A DNA stretch of 15,084 bases, taken from NCBI GenBank assembly GCA_021846605.1, contig JAJZWQ010000072.1, positions 1-15,084 on the forward strand, in the 5' to 3' direction. This DNA comes from Bacillota bacterium (GTDB taxonomy: Bacteria > Bacillota_E > RBS10-35 > JAJYVN01). Numbering within the stretch: the stretch's first letter is position 1; every line of letters starts with the position of its first letter. This document shows positions 8,068 through 13,926 of the stretch, piece by piece. Made by a program: the position numbers and the translations under genes. The notes under the pieces were generated by a model, which saw nothing but the letters and a program-made list of their open reading frames with translations, was not told where the DNA came from and ran no database searches.

Positions 8068-8509
8068 CATGACGGACGCGCCACTGGAGGATCTCTATCG
8101 GGAGGTCATCCTGGATCACTACCGCAGCCCCCGCAACCGCGGACGGTTGGAGGGCGCGGGCGTCTCCGACATCGAGTTGCAGAATCCCACCTGCGGCGAC
8201 GAGATCCGCCTAAGCCTGGCCCTGCGGGACGGGCGTATCGACCAGGTGCGCTTCGAGGGGCGCGGCTGTTCGATCAGCATGGCCTCGGCGTCCATGTTGA
8301 CCGAGGCCCTGCGGGGCAAGACGCCCGCCGAGGCGGTGGCGCTCAGCCGCGCCTTCAAGGGGATGCTGGGCGGGCAGGCGCCGGCCTCCGAACTCGGCGA
8401 CCTGGAGGCGCTGTCGGGGGTGGCCCAGTTCCCGGTGCGCGTCAAGTGTGCGACCCTCGCGTGGAATGCCCTCCTGCAGGCACTGGGGCAGCCGCACGCG
8501 GACTCCTGA
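8060..8509 (+). CDS. sufU: SufU, zinc-dependent sulfur acceptor
   Basis: SufU/IscU-fold protein that takes persulfide sulfur from SufS by zinc-ligand exchange and passes it to the SUF scaffold. It has 149 aa, the family norm. Seen: LYREVILDHYRSPRNRG at the N-terminus, NPTCGDE (C45, D47), RGCSISMASASM (C70) and RVKCATLAW (C130). These match the Cys/Asp/Cys/Cys zinc-site residues of Bacillus SufU, and the roughly 20-residue SufU insertion before C130 is present. The ATG at 8060 overlaps the sufS stop by 8 nt and has GGGAG 7 nt upstream; a second in-frame ATG at 8069 is possible. SufU instead of SufE supports Gram-positive ancestry. Confidence 0.95.
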   Translation: MPDMTDAPLEDLYREVILDHYRSPRNRGRLEGAGVSDIELQNPTCGDEIRLSLALRDGRIDQVRFEGRGCSISMASASMLTEALRGKTPAEAVALSRAFKGMLGGQAPASELGDLEALSGVAQFPVRVKCATLAWNALLQALGQPHADS

Positions 8510-8533
8510 ACACCCGGAGAAGGGGGCTTCCGT

Positions 8534-9106
8534 TTGGGCGTGGCGGCCATGAGCACGCCGGCCGGCGACGAGGCCCGGGCCCTTTGCCTGCGCCTTTTGG
8601 CCGGGCGGGGGGTGACCGCGGAGGATATCGCGGCCCTGGTCCACGAGTTGCAACGCCGCTACATCGAGGGCCTGGAAGTGGCGACCTGCCTGGATGCGGT
8701 GTATGCCGTTCTGGGCAAACGGGAGGTCTGCAACGCCCTGCTGACCGGCATTGCCCTGGACCGCCTCGCCGAGGCCGGGGCCCTGCCCGAACCCCTGCAG
8801 AGCACCATGATGCGCGACGATCCCCTATATGGCATCGACGAGGTGCTGGCCCTCTCGGTGGTCAATATTTACGGCAGCATCGGCTTCACCAATTTCGGCT
8901 ATCTCGACAAGGTCAAACCGGGCGTGGTGGGGACCGTGGACCGGCAGGGCCACGTGCCAGGGCGCTGCAACACCTTCCTGGACGACCTCATCGCCGCGGT
9001 CGCGGCCGCGGCGGCGGCGCGTTTGGCGCACCGGCAGCGGGACACCCTCATGAGCGCGGTGGCCGCGACGCCCACCGCACCCCAGGAAGCGGGGGAGGGG
9101 CGTTGA
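8534..9106 (+). CDS. pgpA: Phosphatidylglycerophosphatase A family protein (PgpA/YutG/LtrC type)
   Basis: Predicted to dephosphorylate phosphatidylglycerophosphate to phosphatidylglycerol at the membrane. The 190-aa protein matches the YutG/LtrC form: N-terminal helical part (GVTAEDIAALVHELQRRY), KREV.NALLTGIALD, LYGIDEVLALSVVNIYGSIG, then the conserved acidic NTFLDDLIAA motif (N146-A155). The TTG at 8534 is preferred because AGGGGG ends 8 nt before it; the ATG at 8549 lacks a good SD and would shorten the protein by five residues without harming the domain. The gene starts 24 nt after sufU and its stop overlaps the next start by 1 nt, so it is probably in the same operon. Biochemical activity of the YutG subgroup is inferred from the family name. 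Confidence 0.87.
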   Translation: MGVAAMSTPAGDEARALCLRLLAGRGVTAEDIAALVHELQRRYIEGLEVATCLDAVYAVLGKREVCNALLTGIALDRLAEAGALPEPLQSTMMRDDPLYGIDEVLALSVVNIYGSIGFTNFGYLDKVKPGVVGTVDRQGHVPGRCNTFLDDLIAAVAAAAAARLAHRQRDTLMSAVAATPTAPQEAGEGR

Positions 9107-10173
9107 TGATGGAACTCCAGTTGGATGAGACCGACCGGCGTCTGCTGAATCGCATCCAGGAGGACTTTCCCCTGTGTCCGGAGCCCTACGGGGCGCTTGG
9201 CGCCGCGCTCGGGCTCGAGGGCGGCGAGGTGGTGGGGCGGATCGCCCGCCTGCGGCAGGCCGGCATCATCCGCCAGATCAGCGCCATTTTCGATACCCGG
9301 GCACTGGGGTACCAGTCCACGCTGGTGGCGATGCGGCTGCCGCCGGAACGTCTGGAGGAAGGGGCCGCGGTGGTCTCCGCCCACCCGGGCGTCAGCCACA
9401 ACTATGCCCGCCAACACCATTTCAACCTGTGGTTCACGCTGGCGGTGCCGCCCGGCCAGGACCCGGTGCGCGCGACGCAGACCCTGGGCGAGCGGGCGGG
9501 GGCGCTGGACGTGCGCATGCTCCCGACCCTGCGGCTCTTCAAGATCGGCGTGCGGCTGGACGTCACCGGCGAGCGTGCGCCGGATGCCGAGGAGCGGGCG
9601 CGCGTGTACGGGGGGCCCCAAGTCGACGCCGCCCACAGGACGCCCTTGGCGCCGCGGGATGTCGCCTTCATCCGGCTGTTGCAGCGTGACCTCGCCCTGG
9701 AGGCCCGTCCGTTTGATCCGTACGCCCAGGCCCTGGGCTGTGAACTGGACGAACTGTTCGCCTGGTGCGCCCAGATGACGGCGGCCGGGAAGATGCGGCG
9801 CTTTGCGGCCGTCCTCCGCCACCAGCGCGCGGGCTTTGTCAGCAACGCCATGGGGGTGTGGAGGGTACCCCCGGAGCGGGTGGCGGAAGTGGGGCCGATC
9901 ATGGCCAGCTTCGCGGCCGTCAGCCACTGCTACGAGCGGCCGGTCTATCCGGACTTCCCATACAATCTGTACACCATGGTGCACGGGCGGACGCCGGCCG
10001 AGGTCCGGGCCACGCTGGACGCTATCGCCGCGCGCACCGGCATTGACGAACACGCCTATCTGTGGAGCAGCCGCGAGTTCAAAAAGGAGCGGGTGGTGTA
10101 CTTCGAGGAGGAGTCCACCACCGACGGGGGGGCCACGCCGACGGCGGCAGGAATCGCGACGCGCGGCGCGTAG
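9106..10173 (+). CDS. Fused siroheme decarboxylase (AhbA-AhbB / NirDL type)
   Basis: Predicted to convert siroheme to 12,18-didecarboxysiroheme, the step shared by the alternative heme b (Ahb) and heme d1 pathways. The 355-aa chain has two homologous halves, each an Lrp/AsnC-like winged helix plus ferredoxin-like domain. Half 1 (about 1-150) has DETDRRLLNRIQEDFPL and NYARQHHFNLWFT (99-111). Half 2 (about 180-345) has NYxRxxxxNLW-equivalent CYERPVYPDFPYNLYTMVHG (275-294) and ends WSSREFKKERVVYF. These are the AhbA- and AhbB-type signatures, usually on two proteins (about 150-170 aa each). The start ATG overlaps the pgpA stop by 1 nt (TGATG), with GGGGGAGGGG upstream. No ahbC, ahbD, nirF, nirJ or siroheme-synthesis gene is in the window. 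A plain Lrp regulator is unlikely, because both halves carry the decarboxylase motifs. Confidence 0.88.
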   Translation: MMELQLDETDRRLLNRIQEDFPLCPEPYGALGAALGLEGGEVVGRIARLRQAGIIRQISAIFDTRALGYQSTLVAMRLPPERLEEGAAVVSAHPGVSHNYARQHHFNLWFTLAVPPGQDPVRATQTLGERAGALDVRMLPTLRLFKIGVRLDVTGERAPDAEERARVYGGPQVDAAHRTPLAPRDVAFIRLLQRDLALEARPFDPYAQALGCELDELFAWCAQMTAAGKMRRFAAVLRHQRAGFVSNAMGVWRVPPERVAEVGPIMASFAAVSHCYERPVYPDFPYNLYTMVHGRTPAEVRATLDAIAARTGIDEHAYLWSSREFKKERVVYFEEESTTDGGATPTAAGIATRGA

Positions 10174-10219
10174 TAGCACCAGAGGACGTGGTGCGCGACT
10201 GCGGGAAGGGGCGGGGGAA

Positions 10220-11326
10220 TTGGCCCAAGTCAAGCTCAAGGACCTCGTGAAGAAGTACCCGAATGCAGACCAGCTGGCGGTCAAGGAGATCAGCTTGGAC
10301 ATCGACGACAAGGAGTTCCTGGTCCTCGTCGGTCCGTCCGGCTGCGGCAAGACGACCACGTTGCGCATGGTCGCCGGTCTGGAGGAGATTACCTCTGGCG
10401 AGATCTGGATTGGGGACCGCCTCGTGAACGAGGTGGAACCCAAGGACCGGGACATCGCCATGGTGTTCCAGAACTACGCCCTGTATCCCCACATGAACGT
10501 CTACGAGAACCTCGCCTTTGGTCTGCGGCTGCGGCGCTTCCCGCGGGCCGAGATCGACCGCCGCGTCAAGGAGGCCGCCGAAATCCTGTCCATCGGCGGT
10601 CTGCTCAAGCGCAAGACCAAGGAACTGTCCGGTGGGCAGAAGCAGCGTGTGGCGCTTGGGCGCGCGATCGTGCGGAATCCGGCGGTCTTCCTGATGGATG
10701 AGCCATTGTCCAACCTGGACGCCAAGCTGCGCGTGCAGATGCGCGCCGAGATCAGCAAGCTGCACCAGCGGGTCGCGACGACGTTCATCTACGTGACGCA
10801 CGACCAGGTGGAGGCCATGACGATGGGCCACCGCATCGTCGTCATGCAGAACGGCGTGATCATGCAGGCCGCCTCGCCGCAGGAGCTGTACGACCACCCG
10901 CGCAGCAAGTTCGTCGCCGGCTTCATCGGTTCGCCGCCGATGAACTTCATGTCTGGGCGGTTGGAGGACTCCGGCACGGGGCTCTACTTCGTTGGGACGG
11001 GCTTTCGCTTCCGCATGCCGGTGAACTACCGGCATGAGTGCGAGAATGCGATGGGCCGCGAGCTGTTCCTCGGGATCCGTCCTGAGGATGTGCACGTCGG
11101 TTCCGAGGCGGAGCAGCAGTGGCCCGAGATGCAGTACCGGACGCAGGTCGAGTTGGTGGAGCCGTTGGGTGCCGAGCAACACGTCCTGTTGTCCACGGAC
11201 GTGGATCCCATCGTGGCGCGGGTGGGACCGGACCTGCGCGTTCGCCCCGGCGACATCCTGACGGTGTCGCTGGCCCCGCACAAGTTGCACATCTTCGACG
11301 GCGAAACCGAGGAAGCGTACTTCTAA
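10220..11326 (+). CDS. MsmX/UgpC-type sugar ABC transporter ATPase
   Basis: Cytoplasmic ATPase of carbohydrate-import ABC transporters (CUT1 class), 368 aa. Seen: Walker A GPSGCGKTT (38-46), Q-loop MVFQNYALYPHM, signature LSGGQKQRVALGRA (from 136), Walker B VFLMDEPLSNLDAKL (from 156), switch histidine H194 in VTHDQ, then a C-terminal OB/TOBE regulatory region (FLGIRPEDV onward). NYALYPHMNVYENLAFGL and SNLDAKLR are typical of the MsmX/MalK/UgpC group. The TTG at 10220 follows GGAAGGGGCGGGGG; the longer open frame upstream overlaps the decarboxylase gene and is discarded. No binding protein or permease is adjacent. Like Bacillus msmX it may be a shared ATPase serving several sugar importers. 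A strong terminator lies 24 nt downstream. Confidence 0.93.
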   Translation: MAQVKLKDLVKKYPNADQLAVKEISLDIDDKEFLVLVGPSGCGKTTTLRMVAGLEEITSGEIWIGDRLVNEVEPKDRDIAMVFQNYALYPHMNVYENLAFGLRLRRFPRAEIDRRVKEAAEILSIGGLLKRKTKELSGGQKQRVALGRAIVRNPAVFLMDEPLSNLDAKLRVQMRAEISKLHQRVATTFIYVTHDQVEAMTMGHRIVVMQNGVIMQAASPQELYDHPRSKFVAGFIGSPPMNFMSGRLEDSGTGLYFVGTGFRFRMPVNYRHECENAMGRELFLGIRPEDVHVGSEAEQQWPEMQYRTQVELVEPLGAEQHVLLSTDVDPIVARVGPDLRVRPGDILTVSLAPHKLHIFDGETEEAYF

Positions 11327-11349
11327 AGCATCGATTTCCCGCATGGGTG

Positions 11350-11391
11350 GACGGCTGCGGCGGAGGGAAACCCGCCGCAGCCGTCTTTCTT
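11350..11391 (+). terminator. Strong intrinsic terminator
   Basis: A perfect 14-bp stem, GACGGCTGCGGCGG (11350-11363) with CCGCCGCAGCCGTC (11372-11385), encloses an 8-nt loop and is followed by TTTCTT. It ends the unit containing the sugar-transport ATPase gene and separates it from the export operon. Confidence 0.95.
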
Positions 11392-11453
11392 GTTCCCTCG
11401 GCCGAGCCTGCCTGCACGGCAGGGCAGACGGGCGGCCGGCCGGAACACCACGG

Positions 11454-11487
11454 CGTGCTGGCCTCGGGAACCAAATGCCCCAGCACG
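11454..11487. repeat. 8-bp inverted repeat in the leader of the export operon
   Basis: CGTGCTGG (11454-11461) is perfectly repeated in inverse as CCAGCACG (11480-11487), 18 nt apart. The octamer CACGGCGT also occurs directly repeated at 11449-11456 and 11484-11491. The element lies 31 nt before the GTG of the exporter ATPase. It could be a regulator-binding site or a leader hairpin, and no regulator gene is nearby. The rest of the 11392-11517 gap has no clear -35/-10 pair. Confidence 0.4.
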
Positions 11488-11517
11488 GCGTCACACGGGT
11501 GGAAGGGGCGAGACTGC

Positions 11518-12267
11518 GTGGCCTTGATCGAGCTGGATGGGGTCAGCCGCTGGTACGGCAGCGGGCGCACGGTCGTGCACGCCCTGCGCGACGTGCACCT
11601 GATGGTCGACGCCGGCGAATTTCTCTCCATCATGGGGCCGTCCGGCTCGGGCAAGTCCACCCTGATGAACATCCTTGGGCTCTTGGATCGTCCCAACCGC
11701 GGCGCCTACCGAATCGCCGGGCGGCCCATGGAGCGCCTGGGGGCCTGGGAACAGGCGCGGGAGCGCAACCGCCGCATCGGCTTCGTCTTTCAGAACTTCT
11801 TCCTGCTGCCACGTGTGAGCCTTCTGGACAACGTGGCGGTGCCGTTGGTCTACCGCGGGTTGTCCCGCGGCGAGCGCCGGCGCCGGGCGCTGGCGGCGCT
11901 GGAGGCCGTCGGCCTGCGCGACATCTGCCACCGTCGGCCGACGGAGGTGTCCGGCGGGCAGCAGCAGCGGGCCGCCATCGCCCGTGCCCTGATCGCCGAT
12001 CCGGCTTTGCTGTTGGCCGACGAGCCGACCGGCGCCCTGGACTCGCGGACGGGAGAGGGGATCATGGCGCTTTTTCAGGACTTGAACGCGCGCGGCCTGA
12101 CCATCATCCAGGTGACGCACGAGCGGGACATCGCCCGCCATGGCGCGCGTGTGGTCGGGGTGCGCGACGGGCGCGTGCGCGACGAGGGGCCGGTGGTGGA
12201 CCGGCTGTGGGCGCGCGATGTGCTGGCCCAGTGGGATGCCGAAGAGGGGGATCAGGGTGCGTCTTAG
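11518..12267 (+). CDS. MacB/LolD-like ABC export ATPase
   Basis: Nucleotide-binding subunit of a MacB-type (FtsX-like permease) ABC system, 249 aa. Seen: Walker [10 protein letters not shown] (40-48), then [15 protein letters not shown]-loop [24 protein letters not shown], signature [15 protein letters not shown] (from 144), Walker [17 protein letters not shown] (from 164) and switch histidine H201 in VTHER. The [10 protein letters not shown] and FQNFFLLP patterns are characteristic of the MacB/LolD/SalX family. The GTG at 11518 follows GGAAGGGGCG. It overlaps the adaptor gene by 11 nt, and the permease follows, so the three genes form an operon. The substrate (drug, peptide, lipid or protein) cannot be told. 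Confidence 0.94.
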   Translation: MALIELDGVSRWYGSGRTVVHALRDVHLMVDAGEFLSIMGPSGSGKSTLMNILGLLDRPNRGAYRIAGRPMERLGAWEQARERNRRIGFVFQNFFLLPRVSLLDNVAVPLVYRGLSRGERRRRALAALEAVGLRDICHRRPTEVSGGQQQRAAIARALIADPALLLADEPTGALDSRTGEGIMALFQDLNARGLTIIQVTHERDIARHGARVVGVRDGRVRDEGPVVDRLWARDVLAQWDAEEGDQGAS

Positions 12268-13924
12268 GGGAGTCATCGCGCTGGTCGTCGTGCTCGCCGC
12301 GCTCGCGGCGGGGGGGTATTACGCCAAGCAGCGCCTGCTGAAGGCGACGGCGCCGCCAGCGCCCCAGTACGCCACGGCCAAGGCGGTGCTGGGCACGATG
12401 GTCGCCGACGTGCTTGGCTACGGCACCCTGAACCCCGTGGTGGAGGCGCCCCTGCAGATATCCGCCGCAGGCACGGTGGAAAAGGTGGATGTCGCGCAGG
12501 GCGACACCGTCCATCAGGGCGAGGTGCTCGCCCAGTTGAGCAACCAGAGCCTGGTCAACCAGATTGCCCAGGACGAGACGGCAGTGCAGAACGCCATGCA
12601 GACGCTGGCGGATACGCTGGACGTGCCGGTCAGTCAGGCCATGAGCACCTCGGCGGATTCGGCCATTCCAGTAATCGCACCGCAGAGTGGGCGGCTGCAA
12701 AACCTCAGCCTGCAGGTGGGGAGTCCGGTCAAGCAGGGCGCCCAGGTGGGCACCATCGTCAACGACAAGCAGGTGACGATGAACGTAAACCTGGTGCCGT
12801 TCGACGAGGCCAACGCGCAGGTGGGGGATCCCGTGACCGTGCGCTTTTCTAACTTCTCCGGATCGGTGACCGGCCAGATCAGCCAGATCGCCCCCAATCC
12901 CGAGCCCACCTCAGCGGGCTTCGTCTATCCGGCGATCATCACGCTGCCCAACCCAGGCCTGCTCGCGCCGGGGCTCCAGGGGCAGGTGGTCATCACCGAG
13001 AACGGCACGCCGTACCCCATCCCCGGTAAGGTGGCGATCAGCGGCTACGGCCAGTCCACACAGGTCGATAGCCCCATCACCGGAACGGTGGAGTCCCTGG
13101 CCGCACAGGCCAACGCCTGGGTCGTGGGCGGCACGACCATCATGACCCTGGGAGGACCGGCGGCCATTTCCGCGATTGAGCAGGACCGCACGGCCGTACT
13201 CAACGCCGAGAACACCCTCAGCCAGGCGGAGCAGCAACAGGCCAGCCTGACGGTGACCAGCACGCTCAACGGCACCGTCGGCTATCTCTACCTGCAGCCT
13301 GGCCAGCGGGTCCAGAGCGGGCAGGACTTCGGCGAGATCTTCAATGCGCAGAACATGGACCTGACGATTCAGGTGTCCGAACTGCAAATCGCGTCGGTGA
13401 ATATGGGGCAAAAGGTCGAGGTGACCACGCCCGGCCTGCCCGGCCGGGTCTTTGCCGGCACGGTCGCCTCCATCAACACGATCGGCAGCGCGCAGAACGG
13501 CCTCTCCACGTTCGGCGTGCACATCAACGTGGGCGCTACTAGCGGTCTGCGCCCCGGCATGACGGCAGACGCGCGCATCGTCATTGCCACGGTGCCCAAC
13601 GCGCTGATGGTACCGGTCGAGGCCGTGCTGCCGCAGGGCACCGGTGCGGAGGTCGAGATCCTCCAGGCCGGAAAGCTTGAGACGGTACCCGTGAAGGTCG
13701 GCCTCGTCAACGACACCCAGGCGCAGATCCTCTCCGGCCTGCAACCGGGAGAGGTGGTGGTGACCGGCGCGGCGGGCACCATTCCCGCGGCTGCCGCCAC
13801 TTCCACAACCGGCGCCGTGTCCTCGCCCGGGCCGGGGCAGATCAATCCCGGTGGGTCCGTCACGATCATCCGGCCGGGGGCCGTGGCCCATACGGCCGCG
13901 CCCACACCCGCGGGGAAGCCTTAG
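12257..13924 (+). CDS. HlyD/MacA-like adaptor with tandem-duplicated core
   Basis: Membrane-anchored adaptor of the MacA/HlyD family (555 aa, against about 350-400 usual), with one N-terminal membrane helix (about 5-22) and an extracytoplasmic remainder. Four lipoyl half-motifs are seen: SAAGTVEKVDVAQGDTV (69-85), APQSGRLQNLSLQVGSPV (141-158), SPITGTVESLAAQANAWV (272-289) and STLNGTVGYLYLQPGQRV (335-352). Between each pair lies a short Gln/Ala-rich helical hairpin (about 97-120 and 302-330). Each module is followed by a beta-barrel-like domain (172-247, ending LAPGLQGQVVIT; 367-447, ending LRPGMTADARIVIA). A membrane-proximal domain and a Pro/Ala/Thr-rich tail close the protein. The order is lipoyl-hairpin-lipoyl-barrel, twice. 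The GTG start at 12257 follows GAAGAGGGGG and overlaps the ATPase gene by 11 nt. The very short hairpins argue against an outer-membrane tunnel partner. Confidence 0.9.
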   Translation: MRLRGVIALVVVLAALAAGGYYAKQRLLKATAPPAPQYATAKAVLGTMVADVLGYGTLNPVVEAPLQISAAGTVEKVDVAQGDTVHQGEVLAQLSNQSLVNQIAQDETAVQNAMQTLADTLDVPVSQAMSTSADSAIPVIAPQSGRLQNLSLQVGSPVKQGAQVGTIVNDKQVTMNVNLVPFDEANAQVGDPVTVRFSNFSGSVTGQISQIAPNPEPTSAGFVYPAIITLPNPGLLAPGLQGQVVITENGTPYPIPGKVAISGYGQSTQVDSPITGTVESLAAQANAWVVGGTTIMTLGGPAAISAIEQDRTAVLNAENTLSQAEQQQASLTVTSTLNGTVGYLYLQPGQRVQSGQDFGEIFNAQNMDLTIQVSELQIASVNMGQKVEVTTPGLPGRVFAGTVASINTIGSAQNGLSTFGVHINVGATSGLRPGMTADARIVIATVPNALMVPVEAVLPQGTGAEVEILQAGKLETVPVKVGLVNDTQAQILSGLQPGEVVVTGAAGTIPAAAATSTTGAVSSPGPGQINPGGSVTIIRPGAVAHTAAPTPAGKP

Positions 13925-13926
13925 CG

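Noticed and set aside
9106..10173. Lrp/AsnC transcriptional regulator
   Set aside because: Both halves carry the NLWFT- and YPDFPYNLYTM-type motifs of siroheme decarboxylases, and the two-domain length fits NirDL.
10176..10194. GCACCA/TGGTGC hairpin between the decarboxylase and sugar ATPase genes as a terminator
   Set aside because: There are only 6 bp and no T-run, so transcription probably continues into the next gene.
8899..10461. A 520-codon open frame on the minus strand
   Set aside because: It is antisense to pgpA, the decarboxylase and the sugar ATPase genes, which all have clear family motifs; its own sequence shows none.
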